21,920 nucleotides of DNA from Bacteriovoracaceae bacterium (lineage in GTDB: Bacteria; Bdellovibrionota; Bacteriovoracia; Bacteriovoracales; Bacteriovoracaceae), in assembly GCA_947442115.1 (NCBI GenBank), contig CANEVK010000004.1, forward strand, positions 1 through 21,920, given 5' to 3'. Shown piece by piece: positions 7,244 through 14,617 of this stretch (position 1 is the stretch's first letter; each line of letters starts with the position of its first letter). A program made the position numbers and the translations under genes. A model generated the notes under the pieces. It saw only the letters and a list, made by a program, of their open reading frames with translations, was not told where the DNA came from and did no database searches.

Positions 7244-9214
7244 ATGTTCGGTGAAGAAGAATTAGTCAAAATTCATAAAGATAGAGCAACGCTGTTATCC
7301 TACATTATAACAGCAGCCTTTGGTTTAGTTCTGTCTAGGCTATGGTATCTCCAGGTTTATAAGGGAGAAACTCTTCATAACTACTCAATTCAGAATCGCT
7401 TGCGTAAAGAGGTTGTGTGGGCCCCACGAGGTCTTATCTACTCACGTGATGATCAGCTCATTGTTGATAATATCCCGCGATTTGATGCTATTCTGACTCC
7501 TCAATTTCTTATGGAGAAAGAGGGGACTGTTCCGCGTTTGGCAAATATTTTAGGTATGGAAGAGGCTGCTATTAATGCCATTCTCAAGAAGAATGCAAAT
7601 CAGGCGACTTATCGTTCAATTATTGTGAAGAAAAATATTTCTTTTAATGAGTTAGCAAAAATTGAAACTCAAAATGCCGATCTTCCTGGAATAAGTGTGG
7701 ATACATTTATTTCACGTGAGTATCGAGATAAAGAAATTGGCGCTCATTTGCTTGGTTACATCTCTGAAATATCTCAGACTCAGCTGCCTAAACTTCGTGA
7801 GCGAGATAAGATGGATTATAGGCTTGGAGATTTCATCGGCCAGTTTGGAATTGAGGAGCAGCTCGATCGCTATCTGCGTGGCGAAAATGGTCATGAGTTT
7901 GTTGAAGTGGATGCTCGAGGCAGAAGAAAGCGTTACATCAATACAGATAATCTCTTCAAAGGAATTGAGGACGAGAAACCTTTATCGGGTATGAACGTCA
8001 AATTAACGATTGATAGAGACATGCAAATCTCTGCTTATAATGCTCTTGATGGTAAAGTTGGTGGAGTCATTGCGATTGACATTGATTCTGGTGAAGTTCT
8101 CGCCATGGTCTCCCGCCCTTCATTTGACCCTTCACAATTTTCCCGAGGATTGACCCCTGAGTACTGGAGGAGTCTTGTTACCAATAAAGAGCATCCACTT
8201 AGGGACCGAAATATCCAAGAACACTTCTCCCCTGGATCAACTTTTAAGGCCCTAACTGGAATTGCGGCTTTTGAAGAAGGGGAGATTGATGAAAATACGG
8301 AAGTCTTCTGTACTGGAAAATGGAGCTTTGGTCGAAGATCATACCACTGCTGGAAAAAAGAAGGTCATGGGGCGACTAATTTAGTTAAGGCCATTAGAGA
8401 GTCATGCAACGTTTATTTCCAAAAAGCAGCGAACAGAATGCCTATTGATTCTTTGGCAAAATATGCAAAAGCTTTTGGTCTAGGGGCACGGACAGGAATC
8501 TCACTTCCTCGAGAAGTGGCAGGATTAATTCCAACATCCGAATGGAAGAAGAAAAGACTTGGCCAGGAATGGCAACCAGGTGAAACACTTTCCTGTGCGA
8601 TTGGACAATCATATGTTTTGGCTTCAACAATTCAATTAGCAACTGCGTATGCTGCTATCGCAAATGGCGGAAAAATTTATCGCCCTTTTGTCGTGAAAGA
8701 TGTTTATGACACAAAAGGTGAGCTTATTCGAACTTATACTCCTGAAGTCCTCTCTCAGATCACTTTGAAAAATCCCAAAACTCTTAAGTTTATCAGAGAA
8801 GGGCTTTTTCAAGTGGTTAATAATCCAAAAGGTACTGCATGGTATAGGAGAGGTCAGGGAATCCTCATGGCCGGGAAAACTGGAACATCACAAGTGAAAG
8901 GTGCTAGTGCTGATAAGGTTCACCAGAAATGTGAGTTGATGGATTATGAATCACGACACCATGGTTTATTTGTCGGCTTTGCACCTTATGATAACCCAAA
9001 AATTGCTGCTGCTGTCATTGTGGAGCACGGATGTCATGGCTCTAGTGCTGCTGCCCCAGTTGCAGAAGCTGTGATCACTCAATACATGAAAAAATATCAT
9101 CCGGATCTTTATTTACAAAATCTTGAAAAAGATAAAACGATAAAAGATAACTGGATTAAATCTCTTCGTGCTGTGGCCCCAAGTTCTGGAGCCTCTTCAC
9201 AAGGTGAGGAATAA
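7244..9214 (+). CDS. mrdA: Penicillin-binding protein 2 (elongation-specific transpeptidase MrdA)
   Basis: This class B PBP cross-links peptidoglycan during side-wall growth in partnership with RodA. The 656 residues hold a single membrane anchor near 18-38 (LSYIITAAFGLVLSRLWYLQ), a pedestal dimerisation domain with the family motif APRGLIYSRD, and a transpeptidase domain. All three active-site motifs are intact: S332-T-F-K335 (in SPGSTFK), S387-C-N389 and K545-T-G-T548. The C-terminal 30 residues form a flexible Ser/Gly-rich cytoplasm-distal tail. GAGGAG before the start serves as ribosome site, and the gene overlaps rodA by one base. It is a likely target of mecillinam-type beta-lactams by family; nothing is missing. 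Confidence 0.97.
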   Translation: MFGEEELVKIHKDRATLLSYIITAAFGLVLSRLWYLQVYKGETLHNYSIQNRLRKEVVWAPRGLIYSRDDQLIVDNIPRFDAILTPQFLMEKEGTVPRLANILGMEEAAINAILKKNANQATYRSIIVKKNISFNELAKIETQNADLPGISVDTFISREYRDKEIGAHLLGYISEISQTQLPKLRERDKMDYRLGDFIGQFGIEEQLDRYLRGENGHEFVEVDARGRRKRYINTDNLFKGIEDEKPLSGMNVKLTIDRDMQISAYNALDGKVGGVIAIDIDSGEVLAMVSRPSFDPSQFSRGLTPEYWRSLVTNKEHPLRDRNIQEHFSPGSTFKALTGIAAFEEGEIDENTEVFCTGKWSFGRRSYHCWKKEGHGATNLVKAIRESCNVYFQKAANRMPIDSLAKYAKAFGLGARTGISLPREVAGLIPTSEWKKKRLGQEWQPGETLSCAIGQSYVLASTIQLATAYAAIANGGKIYRPFVVKDVYDTKGELIRTYTPEVLSQITLKNPKTLKFIREGLFQVVNNPKGTAWYRRGQGILMAGKTGTSQVKGASADKVHQKCELMDYESRHHGLFVGFAPYDNPKIAAAVIVEHGCHGSSAAAPVAEAVITQYMKKYHPDLYLQNLEKDKTIKDNWIKSLRAVAPSSGASSQGEE

Positions 9215-10326
9215 TGAATCAACGTTTGATGGAATTTTTAAAGCGCTATGATTTCAGTTTTATTGGAAGCATGTCTGCCATATTCCTCGTTGGAATTCTC
9301 AATCTTTATAGTGCCACTCATTCTCAGTCTCATGAAGGACTAGATTCTCTCTACAAATCTCAATTGATGTGGTTTGGTATTGCCGTTAGTGTTGCTATCG
9401 GCATTAGCTTTTTAAATTCAAAAACCTTTGAACGTTTTTCATACGTTGGATATTTACTCACATTGTTTTTAGTTTTTCTTGTTATGTTGATGGGAAAAGT
9501 AGGAATGGGGGCCCAGCGCTGGTTAGTTCTTGGGCCGATTAGAATGCAACCATCAGAATTTATGAAAATGGGACTTGTTCTGGCGATGGCGAGGTTTTTC
9601 ACTAAGGTGAGCCCTGAGAAAGAACTAGGATTTAAAGATCTGATATTTCCAGGCATTATTGTGATGGTTCCAGCAGTCATGGTGATAGCACAGCCAGATC
9701 TTGGAACTGGAATGCTGTTGCTTTTTATTTTTAGCATGATGATTTTTTACAAACGTCTTCGCTGGAATACGATTGCCACCCTTGGTGTTGTGGCCATTGT
9801 CTCAGGTGTTCTGATGTACAATTTTGGTTTGAAGGAATATCAGAGAAAGCGTATCCATACATTTATTGATCCCTATCAAGATGCAAAAGGCTCTGGTTAT
9901 AATGCGATTCAATCTGAGATTGCTATTGGGTCGGGCCGACTATTTGGTAAAGGGTTCAAAAACTCATCTCAAGCATCTTTAAACTATTTGCCTGAGAATC
10001 ATACCGATTTTGTATTTGCTATTTTTAATGAAGAACATGGCTTTTTTGGTTCTGTCTTTCTCATCATCCTCTATCTTGTTTTTTTCATGAGGATGATTTG
10101 GCTTGCAACTTCTGTACAACGTTTTTATGACTCCTTGCTTGTCATTGGCATCATGTCCATTTTCTTTTGGCATGCTTTTATTAACATGGCGATGGTTTCT
10201 GGTCTTTTACCCATTGTGGGTATTCCTCTTCCTCTCATGAGCTATGGTGGATCAAGTATGCTGACTTTTGGAGTTGGGGTAGGAATGGCGACTTCAATCT
10301 CAAATTCCCGAAACTTCTTTAATTAG
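9214..10326 (+). CDS. rodA: SEDS peptidoglycan glycosyltransferase RodA
   Basis: RodA (MrdB) polymerises lipid II glycan strands together with PBP2. The 370-residue protein has about ten membrane helices and SEDS-family signatures: NLYSATHS near the N terminus, QRWLVLGPIRMQPSEFMK, AQPDLGTGML, QSEIAIGSGRLFGKGF, and LPENHTDFVFAIFNEE. The Asp at residue 265 in HTDF corresponds to the catalytic Asp of the family. The ending PLPLMSYGGSSM is also conserved. The ATG overlaps the mrdA stop (TAATG). It is the last gene of the mre/mrd run; I see no good intrinsic terminator after it. Confidence 0.97.
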   Translation: MNQRLMEFLKRYDFSFIGSMSAIFLVGILNLYSATHSQSHEGLDSLYKSQLMWFGIAVSVAIGISFLNSKTFERFSYVGYLLTLFLVFLVMLMGKVGMGAQRWLVLGPIRMQPSEFMKMGLVLAMARFFTKVSPEKELGFKDLIFPGIIVMVPAVMVIAQPDLGTGMLLLFIFSMMIFYKRLRWNTIATLGVVAIVSGVLMYNFGLKEYQRKRIHTFIDPYQDAKGSGYNAIQSEIAIGSGRLFGKGFKNSSQASLNYLPENHTDFVFAIFNEEHGFFGSVFLIILYLVFFMRMIWLATSVQRFYDSLLVIGIMSIFFWHAFINMAMVSGLLPIVGIPLPLMSYGGSSMLTFGVGVGMATSISNSRNFFN

Positions 10327-10392
10327 TCTTTGCTTCTACCAGAAGAAATAGACCGCTCACTGCGAAAATTGTGATTACTTTCTAGGGTTCCC

Positions 10393-10415
10393 TATAGTAT
10401 GATTGTCATACTATA
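10393..10415. promoter_or_regulatory. Perfect palindrome at the marR start: candidate autoregulatory operator
   Basis: TATAGTATGA at 10393-10402 and TCATACTATA at 10406-10415 are exact inverted copies around a TTG spacer. MarR dimers usually bind such palindromes near their own promoters. The left arm also reads as a -10 hexamer (TATAGT or TATGAT), so binding would block transcription. Symmetry is seen; function is inferred. Confidence 0.7.
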
Positions 10416-10870
10416 TGAAAAAAATTGCCAACATTGGAAGCTTGCTTAAAAAAATTTATCGAGTTTATAGCATTGAGCTTATTAAAGTTCTTCAGTCCCG
10501 TGGTTTTAATGATCTTAGACCCAGTTTTTTAGAGATTTTAATGTATCTGACTGAACATGATGGCCCATCCATAAAAATGATTGGAAAGGCCTGTGGGCTT
10601 AAAAAACAAACAATGACTTCCCACCTGAATGAGTTAGAGAAAAGAGGCTATATCACAAGATCCCACTCTGATCACGACAAGAGAGAGCAATTGGTCTACC
10701 TCACTGATTATGGTGAGAAGTTTAAATTAAATCTATTGCAAGTCACAAATGATCTTGAGCGCCAATATACTTCTAAATTAGGTGAAGTTGAACTCGATCG
10801 TGTTGAGTTAATGCTAGATAATTTATATCGTGAAATATTAGAGAATCAGAAGAAGGGCAGCTTAATTTAA
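10415..10870 (+). CDS. MarR-family winged-helix transcriptional regulator
   Basis: The protein is a small one-domain DNA-binding dimer of the MarR family, 151 residues from this start. The winged helix is visible as LEILMYLTEHDGPSIKMIGK, then the recognition helix around KKQTMTSHLNELEKRGYI, and the wing SDHDKREQLVYLTDYG. N- and C-terminal helices form the dimer interface. There is no cysteine-rich or obvious ligand motif, so the inducer is unknown. The ATG at 10415 was chosen because it directly follows the palindrome; a TTG at 10403 in frame would add four residues. Neither has a good ribosome site, so the message may be nearly leaderless. The stop overlaps the convergent rhodanese gene stop by four bases. 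Confidence 0.9.
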   Translation: MKKIANIGSLLKKIYRVYSIELIKVLQSRGFNDLRPSFLEILMYLTEHDGPSIKMIGKACGLKKQTMTSHLNELEKRGYITRSHSDHDKREQLVYLTDYGEKFKLNLLQVTNDLERQYTSKLGEVELDRVELMLDNLYREILENQKKGSLI

Positions 10871-11385
10871 GCGGACTGATTTTTTACTTGTTCCAGCCTA
10901 AACCCAATCCAGTGCTTGTAGCCACCAGATATATTATTACAATTGTAATAACCTCTTTTGACTAAGAATTCACAAGCAAGAATAGAATTTGTTCCATCTT
11001 CTGAGATGATAAGGAGTGGAGTCGTCTTAGATTGAATCTCTAAGAACTTATCTGAAAATTCCTCCCATGGAATATGAATGGCCTCAGGAAGACGATTGAA
11101 GGCTTCTTGATCGCGTGAAGAAACATCAATTAAAATGAAATCAAAGTCTGGGTTTCGATAGAGTTTCCAGGCCTTCTCTGGTGAGAGATCATGATAGGCC
11201 CTACCATTTTGTATAAAATCGTCAGAAATCTCTTCTTTGTTTTTCACTCGTAAAAGGTGGTTTCTTTCAACCTCTATAAGTTTTTGAATACGCGATTCGA
11301 GTTCAAAAATTCGCTCTTCTAGGCGTGAAATTTCTTTCTCAAAAACCTCAAGCTGACCGAAGATATTCTGTGGATTGATACTCAT
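10867..11385 (-). CDS. Coiled-coil protein with rhodanese-like domain lacking the catalytic cysteine
   Basis: The 172-residue protein joins a heptad-type coiled coil at about 10-45 (EISRLEERIFELESRI) to a rhodanese fold at about 65-165. Recognisable rhodanese pieces are LSPEKAWKLY, FILIDVSSRDQEAFNRLPEAIHIPWEEF and ISGGYKHWI. In active sulfurtransferases the loop after the central strand is C-x-x-G-x-R/S; here it reads S128-E-D-G-T-N-S, with Ser in place of the Cys. The domain is therefore probably a non-catalytic binding module. AGAGGTG precedes the ATG and lies inside an inverted repeat. It is the last gene of a five-gene minus-strand run. Confidence 0.85.
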   Translation of the reverse strand: MSINPQNIFGQLEVFEKEISRLEERIFELESRIQKLIEVERNHLLRVKNKEEISDDFIQNGRAYHDLSPEKAWKLYRNPDFDFILIDVSSRDQEAFNRLPEAIHIPWEEFSDKFLEIQSKTTPLLIISEDGTNSILACEFLVKRGYYNCNNISGGYKHWIGFRLEQVKNQSA

Positions 11386-11389
11386 CTTG

Positions 11390-11419
11390 CACCTCTGGTC
11401 TTATATTTTACCAGAGGTG
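11390..11419 (-). promoter_or_regulatory. Perfect 10-bp inverted repeat covering the ribosome site of the rhodanese-like gene
   Basis: CACCTCTGGT (11390-11399) and ACCAGAGGTG (11410-11419) are exact complements with a 10-base AT spacer. On the minus strand the downstream arm contains the Shine-Dalgarno AGAGGTG, five or so bases before the ATG at 11385. It could be a translational hairpin or a protein operator. There is no T tract, so it is not a normal terminator. Confidence 0.6.
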
Positions 11420-11426
11420 AGTGGAA

Positions 11427-12329
11427 CTAAAAAAATGGGTAAATAGTGCCAAACTGAATGCGGTTCACGATCATTGTTGTCAGGATTGCGGCAGAAATAA
11501 AAACAGAACCTTCGTAAAAACCATAACCTAGCGTGTGCATCTGGGACTCAATTTCAGTGACATGTGACCTGTTGGAGCCAAGTCTGACCGGGAAAATACG
11601 CACAATACCTTTTTTAAAGATCGGAAAAATGATGAGCGAGAGAACTGTTTTAAGCAAGACCTGAATACAAAATATGGTGATGTCGTAGTGTTCTTGATCA
11701 AAGCAGCTAGCAATAATAAATCCAGAACCAAGAGTAAAACCTCCATAAGAAAAACATAGAGAGAGGTTTTTTTGAATGAGCAGACGATTAAATGAAAGCT
11801 TACTGATGAAAGTGAAGTATTTAACTGAAAATCCTACGATGACTAACATATAGAGCCAGAGGACTAATAAGATGATTAAAGAATTTTCGGCCTCCATCAT
11901 GACTGTTCTTGTGAGGTAAGCAATCACAATAGCATGGCAGAAACTAATGAAGGCATAACTCATGTTTTTATGTTTTAAAATTTCATCAGTATAATCAAAG
12001 TTATAAAAGACAATTGATTCAATGATAAAAAGTGACAGGAGGTAGAGAATAATGGCAATGGAGCCCCACACCCCAAAATGAAAGAGACTTAACCAGACGC
12101 CCGAGGCTTCATTAAAAGAAATAGATGAAAAAATGATCGAAATACCTATAAGTCGCGCAAACAAGTGGAGAGTGTCAGCGGGATTTTCCGAAGGACTAAT
12201 CCTTTTTAGGACTTGTCTCTTTACTGTTGGATAAAAAATAACATGAGCATAACGATAAAGATAAATCATTAAGCACACAAATCCTGCCAAAAGAATTCGA
12301 ATGAGTAGTCGATCAAATATTTCTGCCAT
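11427..12329 (-). CDS. Multi-pass inner-membrane protein, possibly DUF350-like
   Basis: This 300-residue protein has about eight hydrophobic helices, including LLIRILLAGFVCLMIYLY, WGSIAIILYLLSLFIIESI, LIILLVLWLYMLVIVGF, YGGFTLGSGFIIASC and SVFISAAILTTMIV. Two segments (HKNMSYAFISFCHAIVIAY and QKNLSLCFSYGGFTLGSGFI) look like a repeated unit, each starting with Asn before a small-residue-rich helix. This pattern recalls the DUF350/YjfL family, but I hold that loosely. AAGGAT precedes the ATG. The start is eight bases after the upstream secreted-protein gene, so they are co-transcribed. Function is unknown. Confidence 0.7.
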   Translation of the reverse strand: MAEIFDRLLIRILLAGFVCLMIYLYRYAHVIFYPTVKRQVLKRISPSENPADTLHLFARLIGISIIFSSISFNEASGVWLSLFHFGVWGSIAIILYLLSLFIIESIVFYNFDYTDEILKHKNMSYAFISFCHAIVIAYLTRTVMMEAENSLIILLVLWLYMLVIVGFSVKYFTFISKLSFNRLLIQKNLSLCFSYGGFTLGSGFIIASCFDQEHYDITIFCIQVLLKTVLSLIIFPIFKKGIVRIFPVRLGSNRSHVTEIESQMHTLGYGFYEGSVFISAAILTTMIVNRIQFGTIYPFF

Positions 12330-12337
12330 AAAAATCC

Positions 12338-12997
12338 TTAAAAATTTTCTTTGAGATATTGAAGGAGAAGATTTTTTAAATCACTCTTCTTCTTTCTGTC
12401 TTCACCAAAAAAATGAGGGAAGTTCTTTTTTGTTATTTTTCCATTCGGTCCGAATTCCTCATTTGGTCCAAAAAATGGTCTATTAAGACTGATGGAGCTT
12501 TTCATTTGCTGAAAAAAGTCTTTGGTTATTTTAAATTTTCCCCAGCCTAAGTAACGTGGGAAGTTTTTGTAGGATTTATGAAAGGCCCAGTAAATGACAC
12601 CTTTTTTACTCGTTTTCCATTCACCGTACTCAGGATTATCAATATAGAGACTTCCTGGAGGTAAAGGGAGAAATTCTTCTGTGTCTGATGACTTTCGATA
12701 AATAGAGAGGCCGATAAAATCTTTGTTTTTTTTAGCAAATTCTTTATTGGTTCTTACGATCATTTCATCTATGTGTTCATAATCTGTAATAACCCTAAGT
12801 TTTTGGTAAAAAGTTTGAATGAGAAAACCTGTAGCATGAGTATCAATAAGGATAACTGTTATATTCTTTGATTTTAAAATTTTGGAGAATTGAGATTCAT
12901 TTTTTAAAAATTGAATGCCGTGTTCCGATGGACTAAGTGCTTTTGCCAGTCCTAAGTAAGCAATAACGAGAATTGTATAAAGAAAAAACTTTTGCAT
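12338..12997 (-). CDS. Secreted or periplasmic protein of unknown function
   Basis: I recognise no family. From the ATG at 12997 it is 219 residues with a clear signal peptide (MQKFFLYTILVIAYLGLAKA, A-K-A cleavage). The mature part is basic, rich in Lys, Phe and Pro, with no cysteines and no further membrane helix. Segments such as ITVILIDTHATGF, FLPLPPGSLYIDNP and GVIYWAFHKSYKNFPRYLGW suggest a folded domain. A TTG at 13003 would add two residues, but the AGGG nine bases before the ATG fits the later start. The ATG starts within a few bases of the HD gene stop, and the membrane protein gene follows after eight bases. Confidence 0.72.
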   Translation of the reverse strand: MQKFFLYTILVIAYLGLAKALSPSEHGIQFLKNESQFSKILKSKNITVILIDTHATGFLIQTFYQKLRVITDYEHIDEMIVRTNKEFAKKNKDFIGLSIYRKSSDTEEFLPLPPGSLYIDNPEYGEWKTSKKGVIYWAFHKSYKNFPRYLGWGKFKITKDFFQQMKSSISLNRPFFGPNEEFGPNGKITKKNFPHFFGEDRKKKSDLKNLLLQYLKENF

Positions 12998-12999
12998 CC

Positions 13000-14295
13000 T
13001 CAATCGCCCTGTAAAATTCCAAGAATTTGTTTTTTTTGATTTGGCGATAGTTCATCATAATCACAATGGATACGGTTCACAGCATGAGACTCACTAAATT
13101 TTTGAAATAAATCTGTGGCATCCTGAATATTCTTCATCGAGGAGTGATTTTTAGTCAGGGAGGATTCTCTTATCACTTTCATTGGAAAGTGTTTTTGAGG
13201 TGAGTTCGCTGAATAGTATTTAGAGAGTCTTCCAGATGAGGAGCACTTAATATAATCAATGTTTTCAGATTTAAGATAAGTTTCTAAGTTAAACATTTGA
13301 TTAAGGTTCGCCGTTCCAAAAGTTTCAAGAATTTTTTTAGGTATATTGTTTTTTACGATTCTTTTCGCCCAAATATTGGATGAATTTTTTAAAACTTTGT
13401 ATAGATACGGATCATCATGTTCAAGGTAGGCTTCGATATCAGCTGGTATTGAGTATTCTGACTTGGCCGAGTCAAAATATCTCATTAGTATTTGCTCGAG
13501 ACAAACGGCCCTGTAATGAAAGTAAACCATCATAAACATATGAAAGCGAGAGAGAAGAAAGTCATCAAAAGTGGAGATAGCCCTTTCAGATATTCCCAAG
13601 AATGCTTTTTGATCTTCATGACATATTTTGAGATTATCAATGATCCAGTCCAGATCAAATTTTCCGTAGCTTACTCCGCAAAAATAGCTATCTCTTAAGA
13701 GATAATCCATTCGATCACAATCCATTTCAGATGAGACCAATTGATGAAGCAAGGGGAAGTAATTAATTCCATTGAGAGTGAAGTATGAGGGGTCTTTGGT
13801 CTCTCCCATGACGAGTTCTGCCACTGAGGTTGGGTCAATACCAAACTTAGACTTTACACCTTTAAATGAATCAGTGAATGAACTGTCAGTTATTGATTTT
13901 ATTGTGTAGTCCTCATGAGAAGCTTGACGGTCTATTTTCTCTCTAAATTGTTCAGGCAACTTGAGAGCAGAAACATTGGGCATCACCGATTCTGTTGAGT
14001 GGCTCAAAGGTGCATGACCTATATCATGGAGAAGACAGCCAAGTCGCAGAGTTTCCTTAAGTCTAAGCACATCTGCGGATTGTTGATTCTTAAACAGATT
14101 ATTAAAAACAAGTGTCGATACGTTCATCACGCCAATTGAGTGCAGATAACGGGTGTGGGTCGCACCAGGGAAGACATACTCTGAAAAACCTAGCTGCTTT
14201 ATATTCCTTAATCTTTGAAAAAAAGGATGTTCTAAAATTTGAATTTCAGCATCGTCTATCGCGATTGAGCCATGAACCGGATCTCTAACTTCCAC
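13000..14295 (-). CDS. HD-domain phosphohydrolase of the SAMHD1/YwfO (COG1078) type
   Basis: Relatives hydrolyse deoxynucleoside triphosphates or similar phosphoesters at a metal site. The 431-residue protein opens with the family signature RDPVHGSIAI and FFQRLRNIKQLG. The metal ligands are present: H52 (HTRYLHSIGV), H90-D91 (LLHDIGHAPLSHS) and D192 in SSEMDCDRMDYLLRDS. The C-terminal helical part is less conserved. The start is GTG at 14295 with GGGAG six bases upstream, and no nearby ATG fits the family start. It begins 11 bases after the glutaredoxin-like gene and its TGA overlaps the region of the next start, so it belongs to the minus-strand operon. Substrate is not deducible; dNTPase is the family-based guess. 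Confidence 0.92.
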   Translation of the reverse strand: MEVRDPVHGSIAIDDAEIQILEHPFFQRLRNIKQLGFSEYVFPGATHTRYLHSIGVMNVSTLVFNNLFKNQQSADVLRLKETLRLGCLLHDIGHAPLSHSTESVMPNVSALKLPEQFREKIDRQASHEDYTIKSITDSSFTDSFKGVKSKFGIDPTSVAELVMGETKDPSYFTLNGINYFPLLHQLVSSEMDCDRMDYLLRDSYFCGVSYGKFDLDWIIDNLKICHEDQKAFLGISERAISTFDDFLLSRFHMFMMVYFHYRAVCLEQILMRYFDSAKSEYSIPADIEAYLEHDDPYLYKVLKNSSNIWAKRIVKNNIPKKILETFGTANLNQMFNLETYLKSENIDYIKCSSSGRLSKYYSANSPQKHFPMKVIRESSLTKNHSSMKNIQDATDLFQKFSESHAVNRIHCDYDELSPNQKKQILGILQGD

Positions 14296-14306
14296 TTTAA
14301 ACTCCC

Positions 14307-14570
14307 TTAACCTTTTTTAAGTTCCTCTGCGTAATTTTGAAGCCAGTGAGCAATATCACGTGATTCATGCATGGGTTTCCCATCAATATAAAGACATGGA
14401 ACAGTTCCTCGACCAGTGTCAGAGACAAGTTTCTCTCTATTCTTTTGATCCTTCCTGGTATCGAAGTACGTCATTTTTTCTTCAAGACCATTGGATTTTA
14501 TGGCGGATAATACTATTTGGCAGTAAGGACATTGCTCAAAGTAATAGAGTTCAAGTTTTTTCTCTTTCAT
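14307..14570 (-). CDS. Glutaredoxin-like thiol protein
   Basis: This 87-residue thioredoxin-fold protein has the dithiol site C14-P-Y-C17 and the cis-proline loop T56-V-P58, followed by LYIDGKPMHESRDIAHWL. The last motif (G-x-x-x-x-E-S-x-x-I) is the glutathione-binding region shared by glutaredoxins and GST N-terminal domains. It would reduce disulfides or glutathione-mixed disulfides in the cytoplasm. It leads a minus-strand run with the HD phosphohydrolase 11 bases downstream. The ribosome site is weak (GAGAGA), and the start is only about 20 bases after the terminator of the upstream gene. It may depend partly on read-through or on a promoter inside that space. Confidence 0.9.
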   Translation of the reverse strand: MKEKKLELYYFEQCPYCQIVLSAIKSNGLEEKMTYFDTRKDQKNREKLVSDTGRGTVPCLYIDGKPMHESRDIAHWLQNYAEELKKG

Positions 14571-14582
14571 ATAAAATCTCTC

Positions 14583-14614
14583 AAAAAAAAATGGCTCCCT
14601 AAGGAGCCATTTTT
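14583..14614 (-). terminator. Intrinsic terminator after the histone-like gene
   Basis: ATGGCTCC (14591-14598) pairs with GGAGCCAT (14603-14610) around CTAA, extended by A-T pairs. On the minus strand it is followed by a run of eight or more T. It lies just after the stop at 14618 and could also act on plus-strand transcripts. Confidence 0.9.
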
Positions 14615-14617
14615 ATC

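Noticed and set aside
10333..10346. Hairpin CTTCT-ACC-AGAAG after rodA as terminator
   Set aside because: The stem is only five pairs and no T run follows.
13000..13003. TTG at 13003 as start of the secreted protein gene
   Set aside because: The AGGG ribosome site would be only three bases from TTG, whereas it is nine bases from the ATG at 12997, which also gives a normal signal peptide.
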